From: Planktothricoides raciborskii GIHE-MW2
GTDB lineage: Bacteria; Cyanobacteriota; Cyanobacteriia; Cyanobacteriales; Laspinemataceae
Length of the DNA: 64,000 nt
Direction: 5' to 3'
Assembly (NCBI RefSeq): GCF_040564635.1
Contig: NZ_CP159837.1
Coordinates: 6,807,001 to 6,871,000 of the forward strand
Part shown: positions 25,759-33,894 of the stretch, piece after piece
Position numbering within the stretch: the first letter of the stretch is position 1
Layout of the letters: each line of letters starts with the position of its first letter
Translations under genes and position numbers: made by a program
The notes under the pieces: model-generated
The model's input: only the letters and a program-made list of their open reading frames with translations
Databases searched by the model: none
Told to the model about the DNA's origin: nothing

Positions 25759-26442
25759 ATGAGTGCTTTAATGACCTTAGAAGAAATTTCTGCCAAGTTG
25801 GACAGCCCAAAAGTGGCCGATCGCATGGTGGCATTGGCGCATCTGCGGGATGTGGCGCCGGAAGATGCCATGCCTTTAATTAAGAAAGTTTTAGATGATG
25901 AAAGTCTGCAAGTGCGGGCAATGGCCGCGTTTGCGGTGGGACTGAAGCCCACCGACGAAAGTTATCCGATTTTGGTGCAACGGCTGGAAAGCGAACCGGA
26001 CTACAGTGTGCGGGCAAATGTGGCGGGGGCTTTGGGTTACTTGGAAGACCCGCGAGCATTTCAGCCATTAGTCCGGGCATTTTATGAGGATACGGAATGG
26101 TTGGTGCGCTTTAGTGCCGCAGTCGCTTTGGGCAATTTGAAAGATCCCCGCGCCCGTGATGTGCTGATTTCTGCCCTGGATAGCCCAGAAGTGGTGGTGC
26201 AACAAGCGGCGATCGCGGCATTAGGGGAAATTCAATCCGTAGAATCCGTGGATCGGATTCTCCGGTTTATCCAATCCGAAGATTGGTTGGTGCGTCAGCG
26301 TTTGGCGGAAGCTTTGGGAAATCTGCCTACGGAGAAAAGTCTCTCAGCCTTGAAATTCTTAGAAAAAGATAGCCATCCCCAAGTGGCAGCGGCGGCTTGC
26401 TTATCCCTGGAACGTTTGGGCAAAATCAAAAATCAATCTTGA
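25759..26442 (+). CDS. nblB: HEAT-repeat protein, NblB-like / bilin lyase-like
   Basis: A 227-residue all-helical protein of HEAT/PBS-lyase repeats: units such as VRAMAAFAVGLKPTDESYPI, VRANVAGALGYLEDPRAFQP, VRFSAAVALGNLKDPRARDV and VQQAAIAALGEIQSVESVD recur about every 31 residues. Size and repeat content match NblB, which takes part in phycobilisome disassembly and chromophore removal under starvation, and the related CpcE-type lyases. Immediately followed (83 bases) by cpcS on the same strand, which supports a phycobilisome role. The symbol is likely but not certain among the HEAT family. It lies 60 bases after the IS630 end. Confidence 0.65.
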   Translation: MSALMTLEEISAKLDSPKVADRMVALAHLRDVAPEDAMPLIKKVLDDESLQVRAMAAFAVGLKPTDESYPILVQRLESEPDYSVRANVAGALGYLEDPRAFQPLVRAFYEDTEWLVRFSAAVALGNLKDPRARDVLISALDSPEVVVQQAAIAALGEIQSVESVDRILRFIQSEDWLVRQRLAEALGNLPTEKSLSALKFLEKDSHPQVAAAACLSLERLGKIKNQS

Positions 26443-26528
26443 TTCTTAATCTTGATTCTTTTTGATCCCCCAATAACTTGTACCATAGACCGATAGATAT
26501 AAATATAGCGATCGAATTGCTTTAATTG

Positions 26529-27068
26529 ATGGACATTATTGAGTTTTTTGAGCAGAGTGCTGGTAAATGGTTTTCTCAGCGCACCAGTCAACATATGGCA
26601 GAAACCAAATCTGTGGCAGATAGCACGGATCTATGGATTGACTCCTTAGAGAAAAATGACCAAGAGGTGCTGCAACTTTGTCAGGATCACAAAGTTAACC
26701 CCTCTTTGGCTTTATGTGCGGTGCGGGTACGTTGGGAAAATAAACCCTTGTACAAGGAACCGAAAAAGATGGGGTCTACGGTTTTGGTAGCGATCGCCTC
26801 CGACCCTCACGCCAAAGAAGGCAAGTTATTGAGAAAACCAGGCCCAGGAATCAGCGATCGCGCTGGCAATGTTAGTCGGTTTGCGATCGGCAATGATAAC
26901 GCTGTCACCATTACTACCGAGTCCGATTCTTTGTTTGCGGAAGAAAGGCTCTGGTTTGCTGGAGATAATTTACGCTTGCGTACCAGTGCGGTAAAAGACG
27001 AAACCGGCTATAGTTTATTGTCATTTTGTAGCGAAATTCGCATGGGTGGAGTTAAGCCCAAGGAATGA
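26529..27068 (+). CDS. cpcS: phycobiliprotein chromophore lyase, CpcS/CpeS family
   Basis: A 179-residue lipocalin-like S-type lyase, which attaches phycocyanobilin to Cys-84-type sites of allophycocyanin and phycocyanin. The signature is FFEQSAGKWFSQRTSQHM at residues 5-22, and the typical LIDSLEKNDQEVLQLCQ region, IGNDNAVTITTE, ERLWFAGDNLRLRTS and the ending FCSEIRMGG follow. Start at ATG 26529; an in-frame TTG three bases earlier is less likely. In some cyanobacteria a second paralogue (CpcU) is required; I cannot tell which this is. Likely co-transcribed with the NblB-like gene. Confidence 0.88.
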   Translation: MDIIEFFEQSAGKWFSQRTSQHMAETKSVADSTDLWIDSLEKNDQEVLQLCQDHKVNPSLALCAVRVRWENKPLYKEPKKMGSTVLVAIASDPHAKEGKLLRKPGPGISDRAGNVSRFAIGNDNAVTITTESDSLFAEERLWFAGDNLRLRTSAVKDETGYSLLSFCSEIRMGGVKPKE

Positions 27069-27076
27069 TCGGATCC

Positions 27077-27105
27077 CCCCAACCCCCCGATCCTCGGGGG
27101 GCTTT
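27077..27105 (+). terminator. GC-rich hairpin after cpcS
   Basis: CCCCCGA (27084-27090) and TCGGGGG (27094-27100) with a short loop, nine bases after the cpcS stop, followed by a weak T stretch (CTTTCGATT). It probably ends the NblB-like/cpcS transcript; the poor U-run lowers confidence. Confidence 0.5.
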
Positions 27106-27125
27106 CGATTATCTGATTTAATCGT

Positions 27126-28238
27126 CTAATTTGATTTTTTCCGAGGTCGAGAGCGTCTTTTTCGCGGTTCTTCTTCGGGATGCTCTAACTTATTTTCTAA
27201 CACCGCTTTTAGCTTCATATAAAACTCTGAAGCGGCTACATCTGGAGTAAATTGATGAATCGGCGGACGAGTTTCTTGCCAATTAAATTCAGAATTCACC
27301 GGGGCTGAGGGTAGTTGATCTGAGTCAAGGTTTAGGACTGTTTGCCAATCAAATGTTGGCAAATCAGAAGAACTCATAGAAGCATCGATCGCCGCATTAG
27401 CGGCATTGATAGAATCATTGAAAGAGGAATTTGTCGAAACATTGAGAATGCTTTGAATCGTCGCTTCATCTTCCTCATCTAGCCAAGGATCTTGGAGTAA
27501 ATTATTAATGATTTGACGCTGAATTTCTTCGGTAGATAACTTTTCTTTTTCATCAGCTTTTGACTGAGCTTTTGAGTTAGCGCTATTCTCAGAAATCAAG
27601 GGCAAAGAATGAGCGGCATTTGATTCAAATGATTCAACCTCCGGGGAGGCGATGCCGTTTTTTTCCCCAGAATTTTCAGAGTTTTCAGAATTTTCAGCGG
27701 CAGATAGCAAAGCCACTGCGGGGGATTGTTCCGCAGTATCCACCATGATTCTCGGGACAGTTTCCCCGGTGGTTGGCAGGCTCAAATCAGGCTTATACTT
27801 AGCAATTATGGGGTGGATCGCGGGGTTATTTGTCAATAATTTATCCGGTTCCTCAATAATTGTATCGGGGATATTTTCTGCCAATTCAGGGGCTTCAAGC
27901 AGCGCCGATTGATGAGTCACTTGAACATCTTGTTCGGGAATATTTGCTTCTGGCAATTTCCCACAAATTAACTGCTCAAATTCCCAGTTAAAGTGATAAA
28001 TTGGCCTAGATCGCCGCTGCCAGCAGGCTAAAATTTGTTCTACAGAAATGCTTTTATAACGGCCTTGATATAACGCTTCAATAATCGCTAACCGTAACCA
28101 GCGGGATGGATAATCTTGCAGCCATTTATGAATTAATTCTGCTGCGGTCCAATGACTCAGATCAAAACTATAGTGAACCAGCAGCGTTTCAGCAGTCATC
28201 GCTGCTGCATCATTATTTTTTGGATCTGGTCTAGTCAT
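27126..28238 (-). CDS. cyanobacterial protein of unknown function with long disordered middle
   Basis: A 370-residue protein in three parts. Residues about 15-100 form a folded N-terminal domain (LSHWTAAELIHKWLQDYPS, RWLRLAIIEALYQGRYKSIS, VEQILACWQRR). Residues about 100-330 are Ser/Asn/Glu-rich, low complexity (SENSENSGEKN, a short repeat), and likely disordered. The C-terminus is a helix followed by a basic tail (PRKRRSRPRKKSN), which could bind nucleic acid or membrane. No catalytic motif. It stops 41 bases before the... next minus-strand gene lies upstream (28280), so it is probably the second gene of a pair with DUF3769. Confidence 0.65.
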   Translation of the reverse strand: MTRPDPKNNDAAAMTAETLLVHYSFDLSHWTAAELIHKWLQDYPSRWLRLAIIEALYQGRYKSISVEQILACWQRRSRPIYHFNWEFEQLICGKLPEANIPEQDVQVTHQSALLEAPELAENIPDTIIEEPDKLLTNNPAIHPIIAKYKPDLSLPTTGETVPRIMVDTAEQSPAVALLSAAENSENSENSGEKNGIASPEVESFESNAAHSLPLISENSANSKAQSKADEKEKLSTEEIQRQIINNLLQDPWLDEEDEATIQSILNVSTNSSFNDSINAANAAIDASMSSSDLPTFDWQTVLNLDSDQLPSAPVNSEFNWQETRPPIHQFTPDVAASEFYMKLKAVLENKLEHPEEEPRKRRSRPRKKSN

Positions 28239-28279
28239 TTTTTTTGCAGAATTTCACCCATTATTTGTAATTGTCGGAT

Positions 28280-30583
28280 TTACTGAATTTCTTGGTTAAC
28301 TCGCCGGATCCCACCATCCACCGATCGCACTTCTGAGCGAGAAAAAGGTTCACCTCCACCCCTCCAGTTAAAGTCACTGATCCGCAAAGACAGAGAACCG
28401 AGTTGTTGTTCAGGATTATAGCGAATCGCTAGACCGTAACTACGCCGACTGTACTCCAGAATTAAATCAGTATTAATCGCTTCCTTGGTATCAAGATTAA
28501 TCAGAGTTTGTACCCCGAAGCGAATTGGCCCATAAATTTGTTGGGTCAATCCGAGGGCAAGTACCTTAGAGTCAGCAATTCTATCAAATAAAAAGGGAGA
28601 AGCACCATCTTTCCAAATCCGGGATAAACTTACGCTCCAACCCGTATAGTCTAACCAACGACGGGAAAAATGACCAAATTGCCCTTGGATGCCAATACTT
28701 CCAGAGACAAAGTTTTGGGTATCGCCATTACTGTAGCCAGTCAAAGTGCCGTTGAGTCCCGTGAACAAGCGAATATATGGAATGACAGGACTGGGACTAT
28801 ATCGTAGTCCCTCTTGGGGATTCGCCGGTAACGGGGTTCCTTGCCAAAGTAAAAAGCCACGACTTAAAGCCGCACCCCCTTGAAATCGGGTTAAGCTGGT
28901 GCGATTATGCTCCCGGATCGGTTCGAGTAAGTCGATTTGATCGGTGTCCGCATTGATGGATTGAATGCTGCCTTCATAGCTGAGGTTGATGCCGGTTTTG
29001 CCCAAGGGGATAATGGGAGAATTTAATAGGACGCCCAGACTTTGTTGCACGGTTCTAAAGCCAAGAGAACCGTTGAAAATGCGATCGCGATAGGCGTATT
29101 CCCCTGTCAGAGAATGGGTGCCAATTTGTTGCCTTAGTAGTAGATTGGCTCTAGTTTTATCGTCAATAGTGTCAGGGTTGAGGGTGGTAAATGTGGCTCG
29201 TCCTTCTAGGTTGGTGGTGGGACTGAGTTTGCCATTGACTCTGGTTTTGAAGCCAAACAGGTCAGAAATGCTATCGGGGCCGGCGATCGCCTTTTGAATA
29301 TAGAATTGGGGGCTAATGCTGAATTGGAATCGGTCATTGACGATGGGCTCTAAAGGCGTTTCGGCATAAAATCCCCCGCGATCGCCCCCATCATAGCCGA
29401 AACGAATTAAAGACGGGTCGCGTTCCCGGCGATCGATAATCACTCGTTCCCGCAACAGCGGAATCGATACTTTATTCTCGAAAACTAACCGAGGTCGTCG
29501 GGCAATCACTTCATCCTGTTCCGGGGACAACCGTCGCACCGTCACATGACGGGAGCGTAATTCTAATTCTGGGGGAGAATATGGATCGTTGGTAATTCTA
29601 ACATTCGTCCCCTGCCAATCTTCCCCGGTAAAGGTCAGGTCATCGCTTTCAAACCGCAGCCGGTTGATGGTGCCTCCGGTAGTGGGCAGACCCACCCCTT
29701 GATTTAGTCCAGCCCCCACGCCGATCACTAGACCCCCTGTGTTCCTAACTCGGCGCGGCGGTTCTCCCGCCCGCAGTCTTTCCGTGAGCGCCCGTTCTTG
29801 TCCAGCCCCCGCCGTCACATCCGTGGGTAAGGTGGTGGCAACCGTCGAGGTCGCTTCATTCAAAACAATCTGACCTTTAGCCTGCTGCATTCCCCCTTGG
29901 TTTCTGACCACATCGTATTCCAAGCGATCGCCCTCGATCACCTGAGTGCCATTGGTTAAAAGCACTTGCCCTTGGGCTACGGCAAACCGGCTGAGTAAAT
30001 TCATTTGCAGCCATTGGGAATTTAATACCGTATTCCCCAACCGCATAAACACATCGCCTTCCGCCGTCACCACCTGACGTTGCTCGTTATATTCCTGGCG
30101 ATCGGAATTAATTTTTACTACATCCTCTGCACTCAACGGCAGAGGCGTTCCCTCCGTGGGTTGTGGGTTGGGGGTCACGGCTTCTCCTGGGGCCGGGGTT
30201 GGGGCTGGGGTGACTTGACCCGCTTGACTAATATTAATTTCTGAAAAGTTATTTTCTGAACAGTTAATTTTTGGAAAGTTAATCTCTGAAAAATTAATTT
30301 CTGACAGTTTTGGGGTCAGTTCGGAGGGCGATCGCTCCTTTGTTGATAAAGGCCAACTCACTTCTAAAGGCCCACCGAGTAAAAAAGCTTGCGGCGGTAT
30401 TGCCCCATTAGCATCAGGGACAACTGGCAGCGCCGTTAAGCGATCGGCATCAACATTAAATAACCGCTGTGCTGGAGGTGCAATAGAAAAATTTTCTGCC
30501 GTAGTCAACTCCGAATCCTGGATTGGCGGCATTTGGTATTCAATGATCGCAGGCGGTTCAGAAGGGGGAACCGGATAGGACAT
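28280..30583 (-). CDS. DUF3769 LptD-like outer-membrane protein
   Basis: A 767-residue protein. Residues about 155-255 resemble the OstA/LptA-type beta-jellyroll (DRQEYNEQRQVVTAEGDVFM, VIEGDRLEYDVVRNQGGMQQ), and the C-terminal part (about 360-767) is rich in alternating beta-strand segments as expected of an outer-membrane barrel (LTGEYAYRDRIFNGSLGFR, LILEYSRRSYGLAIRY). The family is the cyanobacterial counterpart of LptD, which inserts lipopolysaccharide. The N-terminus (MSYPVPPSEPPAI) is Pro-rich, without a recognisable signal peptide, and an in-frame TGA lies nine bases upstream of the ATG. A five-residue SEINF repeat occurs at about 92-120. Confidence 0.82.
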   Translation of the reverse strand: MSYPVPPSEPPAIIEYQMPPIQDSELTTAENFSIAPPAQRLFNVDADRLTALPVVPDANGAIPPQAFLLGGPLEVSWPLSTKERSPSELTPKLSEINFSEINFPKINCSENNFSEINISQAGQVTPAPTPAPGEAVTPNPQPTEGTPLPLSAEDVVKINSDRQEYNEQRQVVTAEGDVFMRLGNTVLNSQWLQMNLLSRFAVAQGQVLLTNGTQVIEGDRLEYDVVRNQGGMQQAKGQIVLNEATSTVATTLPTDVTAGAGQERALTERLRAGEPPRRVRNTGGLVIGVGAGLNQGVGLPTTGGTINRLRFESDDLTFTGEDWQGTNVRITNDPYSPPELELRSRHVTVRRLSPEQDEVIARRPRLVFENKVSIPLLRERVIIDRRERDPSLIRFGYDGGDRGGFYAETPLEPIVNDRFQFSISPQFYIQKAIAGPDSISDLFGFKTRVNGKLSPTTNLEGRATFTTLNPDTIDDKTRANLLLRQQIGTHSLTGEYAYRDRIFNGSLGFRTVQQSLGVLLNSPIIPLGKTGINLSYEGSIQSINADTDQIDLLEPIREHNRTSLTRFQGGAALSRGFLLWQGTPLPANPQEGLRYSPSPVIPYIRLFTGLNGTLTGYSNGDTQNFVSGSIGIQGQFGHFSRRWLDYTGWSVSLSRIWKDGASPFLFDRIADSKVLALGLTQQIYGPIRFGVQTLINLDTKEAINTDLILEYSRRSYGLAIRYNPEQQLGSLSLRISDFNWRGGGEPFSRSEVRSVDGGIRRVNQEIQ

Positions 30584-30747
30584 ATTTAATCACAACAGAT
30601 ATAAATAATCGTGGCAATTTACCCAAATCTCAGATAAAACTGCCAGCTTAAAACAATAGTTTCCAGGAGATTCATCTGAGAGGATAAGTTCCCAGGCAAT
30701 TGACAATCATTATTATCCGGCATTATCCGGCAACTCTCCCCATTCGT

Positions 30748-30777
30748 GACAAACCCCCACTTAAGCGCGGGGGTTCA
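30748..30777 (-). terminator. hairpin after psbI
   Basis: On the minus strand AACCCCC (30775-30769) pairs with GGGGGTT (30758-30752) across a ten-base loop, then TTGTC. It lies 27 bases past the psbI stop. The U-run is weak. Confidence 0.55.
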
Positions 30778-30801
30778 ATCTTGGGATATTTCTTCCCTGA
30801 A

Positions 30802-30918
30802 TTATTCCAAGTCGCGACGACCGGGGTTCCGGGATGGGTCAGAAGACAAAAATCCAAACACAAATAAGCCCACAAAGAACAGAACCACGATATTGACAAC
30901 GATTTTCAACGTAACCAT
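30802..30918 (-). CDS. psbI: photosystem II reaction centre protein I
   Basis: A 38-residue single-span thylakoid protein. It begins [20 protein letters not shown] and ends [18 protein letters not shown], which matches the invariant C-terminus of PsbI. It stabilises the D1/D2-PsbA assembly in photosystem II. Its start is ATG 30918 with GGAG at a spacing of eight bases. The leader includes a small hairpin (AAACCATC at 30956-30974). It is a single short gene, with a hairpin downstream. Confidence 0.95.
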   Translation of the reverse strand: MVTLKIVVNIVVLFFVGLFVFGFLSSDPSRNPGRRDLE

Positions 30919-31250
30919 GAAAAAATCTCCGAATATATAGCAAAAGATAACAACAAAACCATCATCGATGGTTTAAGCATCCTTATCATATCGAAATCTG
31001 GTCATTTTTGAGCGCTGAATTTTCTCAAAATAAATTCGTTATTTGTTATTCGTTATTTATTGGATATTTATTGTTTATATGTTATATGTTATATGCGATA
31101 ATATAAAATATGCAACCACCAACCAACAACCACCAACCACCAACCACCAACGAATAACCAACAACCACCAACCAACAACTTTTTTGGTAAAATCAGCACC
31201 GACGACCTGAGACAATCGTCAAGCATAAAGAGGATAAATGAGGCATTTCT
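30919..31250. other. psbI leader and CCAACCA short-repeat gap
   Basis: 30919-31000 is the psbI leader and promoter region; the minus strand reads TATGAT near 30994-30989, a possible -10. 31040-31175 is TTATTCG- and TTATATG-type repeats followed by about ten CCAACCAC/CAACCAA units. The methyltransferase gene follows with a GTG start. Confidence 0.55.
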
Positions 31251-32447
31251 GTGAGTGAAAAGACACAATTAAAAGCCATTGAATTATTTGCCGGGATAGG
31301 CGGTTTTCGCCTAGGCATGGCAGCGGCGAATATTTCTACAATTTGGGCTAATGATAGCAGTGAATTATCCAGTCAAGTTTATCGGAGTAACTTTGGCAAA
31401 AATTCTTTAGTTTTAGGCGATATTAGGGAAATTAATCTAGAAGAAATTCCCTGCCATGATATTTTAACTGCCGGATTTCCTTGTCAACCTTTTAGTCCCG
31501 CAGGAAAAAAGCAGGGAGTTCGCGATCGCATTCGGGGAACTCTGTTTGAACGGATTATAGAAATTTTGCATCATAGAAAACCGCAGTATTTCTTTTTAGA
31601 AAATGTTAAGCGTTTGTTGACAATGGAATCCGGTTATCACTTTCGCGCGATTTTAGATGCCCTGTCAGCTTTGGATTATTTTATAGAATGGAGAATAATT
31701 AATACTGTCAGCTTTGGTTTACCCCAGAATCGCGAGCGCATCTTTATTTTTGGCACTAGGATTAACCAAACAAACAGCCCGGAAATGCTAGAAATGCTAA
31801 AAATGCTAAAAATGCTAGAAAAATATTCCGTCTTTTTAACCCATGAAGATTTAAAATTCATAGAAATTAATCCATCATTTACGGATAATTTAACGCCAAT
31901 TATCCGCAGTCACAGCAAACCGGGAAATTGGGGAATTGCCTATCAGAAAAAAATCTACTCTAAGCAGATTCCTCCGTTACCAGACATCCAACCGAGAAAG
32001 AAACTCAGAGATATTCTGGAAAATGAATCCGATGTCGATCCGCAGTTTGATTTTACCACCGATACTGGGGAAAGAATCAAACAAAGTAAAGCCGTGAATC
32101 GCTATTGTAATGGAGTCGAAATCCTTTATAATCAAGGAGGAGGAGCGAGACTCGGTTATACTATTTTTGGGATTAATGGCATTACTTCAACCCTAACCGC
32201 TTCTACTTCCAGACATTATGAACGGTATCAAGTAGGGGATAAATATCGACGGTTAACCCCAGTGGAATATGCCCGATTGATGGGATTTCCCGATGATTGG
32301 TGTCGCGTTGCCAGAATTTACGATCGCTATGCATTATTTGGCAATGCGATCGCTCCTCCTTGTGTGGCATGGGTAGCCAATCGAATCGGTAAAAATAACC
32401 TTATCTTAAATCAGCCAATTTTTCAGCAACTAACCTTAGCTTTGTAA
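31251..32447 (+). CDS. DNA (cytosine-5) methyltransferase of a type II R-M system
   Basis: A 398-residue C5 methyltransferase. Motif I is ELFAGIGGFRLGM (about 12-24), motif IV with catalytic Cys is AGFPCQPFSPAG (about 76-87), motif VI is ENVKRLL, motif VIII is NRERIFI, and motifs IX-X are YRRLTPVEYARLMGFPDDW and YALFGNAIAPPC. Start at GTG 31251 fits the family. The variable target-recognition region contains a 9-bp tandem repeat giving EMLEMLKMLKMLE (31782-31817). It is followed by the partner restriction gene 19 bases later. Recognition site not readable from sequence. Confidence 0.92.
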   Translation: MSEKTQLKAIELFAGIGGFRLGMAAANISTIWANDSSELSSQVYRSNFGKNSLVLGDIREINLEEIPCHDILTAGFPCQPFSPAGKKQGVRDRIRGTLFERIIEILHHRKPQYFFLENVKRLLTMESGYHFRAILDALSALDYFIEWRIINTVSFGLPQNRERIFIFGTRINQTNSPEMLEMLKMLKMLEKYSVFLTHEDLKFIEINPSFTDNLTPIIRSHSKPGNWGIAYQKKIYSKQIPPLPDIQPRKKLRDILENESDVDPQFDFTTDTGERIKQSKAVNRYCNGVEILYNQGGGARLGYTIFGINGITSTLTASTSRHYERYQVGDKYRRLTPVEYARLMGFPDDWCRVARIYDRYALFGNAIAPPCVAWVANRIGKNNLILNQPIFQQLTLAL

Positions 32448-32466
32448 CCAGGAGTAGCCTGAATCA

Positions 32467-33126
32467 ATGCAACGATTAACCTTGACTAAATTAAAGACAG
32501 AAGTCCAAAAATTTGCCAGACAAATCAGTGATACTCCGATTCCAAGCTTATACGGAATTACTGACGGAAAAGCAGTCGGAACTTATGTATAAGCTGCCTT
32601 TAATCAATATTTAATTCGTCAATATTATTACAGCAGCGGAAGTGCCGCCAGTGGCATATATTTTCCCGATTTAAATGTTGATTTAAAAGTAACATCCATT
32701 CGACAGCCTCAGTCTTCCTGTCCATTTCGCGATGCCAGTCAGAAAGTATTTAAACTGGGGTATCATCTCCTGGTTTTAGTCTATGAAAAAACCGACGATA
32801 GAGCCTCTCATACTTGTGATCTAAAATTTTTACACATTGTTTTCTTAGAACAAAAACACACCGCTGATTATCAAACCACTTATGGATTGCGAGAAATTAT
32901 ACGGCGTCATGGTAATAAAGATGATATCATTGCGTTTTTAGAAGAACGGAATCTCCCTCTAGATGAGATAGGCCGTGAAATTTTAGCCGATCGCATAATC
33001 AGCCACCCTCCAGAACAGGGTTTCTTAACGATTTCAAATGCCTTGCAGTGGAGATTGCAATATAGAAGAATTATTGATCTAGCCAATTTGAGCACAACAG
33101 AAGGCGTAGAAAATTTACTAATCTAA
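32467..33126 (+). pseudogene. restriction endonuclease with an in-frame stop at codon 42
   Basis: Read through, the frame encodes a 219-residue protein. It begins MQRLTLTKLKTEVQKFARQI, with GITDGKAVGTYV then a TAA (32590-32592) then AAFNQYL. The catalytic PD-(D/E)XK motif is intact as PDLNVDLK (after GIYF), and the remainder (RQPQSSCPFRDASQKVF, YGLREIIRRHGNKDDIIAFLE) is uninterrupted to 33126. A GAA-to-TAA change would explain the stop. Location right after the methyltransferase makes it the cognate nuclease. The unbroken frame after the stop indicates a recent mutation, readthrough, or an assembly error. Confidence 0.82.
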
Positions 33127-33187
33127 CCCAAAGATATAGCACCGCCCTGGATTAACTTGTGTTAATCCTTGTGTTAATACTTCAATT

Positions 33188-33227
33188 AAGAAACCAGGTT
33201 TATGAGTTTCTGGAAACCTGGTTTCTT
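33188..33227. repeat. AAGAAACCAGGTT inverted repeat
   Basis: Perfect 13-bp arms (33188-33200, 33215-33227) with a 14-base loop, 60 bases after the restriction pseudogene. It is a variant of the AGAAACCGGGTTTCT repeat found at 1768 and 51800. Confidence 0.75.
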
Positions 33228-33242
33228 TTCTGTGCGTAAGCA

Positions 33243-33278
33243 AAAACCCCTAGCACTTGAACTCATGCTAGGGGTTTT
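33243..33278. terminator. bidirectional intrinsic terminator
   Basis: AAAACCCCTAGCA (33243-33255) and TGCTAGGGGTTTT (33266-33278) make a perfect 13-bp stem with a 10-base loop, with A-runs/T-runs on both sides. It separates the plus-strand R-M genes from the minus-strand HNH gene, whose stop codon touches it, and so ends both. Confidence 0.88.
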
Positions 33279-33774
33279 AACTGCCAATCACATACTTTTT
33301 CCATTCTTGATGCAAGCCACTCTTGACGTGCTTGTTCACCTCAAAGTAGAGGCTGCTGTGCGGTTTGCGCGGATGATGACTTAGAGGCATATTAGCTTCT
33401 TGGGGGGTACGATTTCCTTTTTTAACGTTGCAACGAATACAGGCAGTCACGAGATTGTCCCAGGTATCTCCACCGTGGCGCGATCGCGGCAGGACGTGAT
33501 CCAGGGTCAAATCATCCCCAGAATATCCACAGTATTGACAAGTATGGTTATCTCGGTAATATATATTAGGGCGAGTCAGTGGGATATCTTTGTAAGGCAC
33601 CCGGACGTATTGCCGCAACCGAATCACCGTGGGCAAAGGAAACTCAGCATAAACATATTTACCGTTATGTTCTACTTGCTCGGCTTTGCCTTTGAGCAAT
33701 AAAACCACCGCTCTTCGCCAGTTGGTGATATTGAGCGGTTCGTAAGAAGCGTTAAGAACCAGAACCTTACTCAT
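33277..33774 (-). CDS. HNH endonuclease-domain protein
   Basis: A 165-residue protein starting MSKVLVLNASYEPLN, the conserved beginning of a cyanobacterial HNH family. The HNH domain has zinc-type Cys pairs CQYC and CIRC, the DH of LTLDHVLPRS, and WDNLVTACIRCN. The frame runs upstream to 33849, but those residues are not conserved, so I use ATG 33774. Its role is unknown; proteins of this kind are usually stand-alone genes and not clearly defence genes. It is read toward the R-M genes and stops at the shared terminator. Confidence 0.85.
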   Translation of the reverse strand: MSKVLVLNASYEPLNITNWRRAVVLLLKGKAEQVEHNGKYVYAEFPLPTVIRLRQYVRVPYKDIPLTRPNIYYRDNHTCQYCGYSGDDLTLDHVLPRSRHGGDTWDNLVTACIRCNVKKGNRTPQEANMPLSHHPRKPHSSLYFEVNKHVKSGLHQEWKKYVIGS

Positions 33775-33894
33775 TGATTTGGGGGATTTGGAGATTAATT
33801 TTAGGGATTTTAAAAGCAAGTTTTCCCCCGATGCTAACACAAGTTGCAATTTTCGGCTGTTTTATCTCGGACTAGGGCCGCCCGATCGCCTGAA

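Noticed and set aside
26529-27068. Naming the lyase cpcU or cpeS
   Set aside because: Paralogue identity needs a tree; only the CpcS/CpeS family can be supported from the motif.
30746-30940. Plus-strand 64-codon ORF
   Set aside because: Antisense of psbI, whose 38-residue product is unmistakable on the minus strand.
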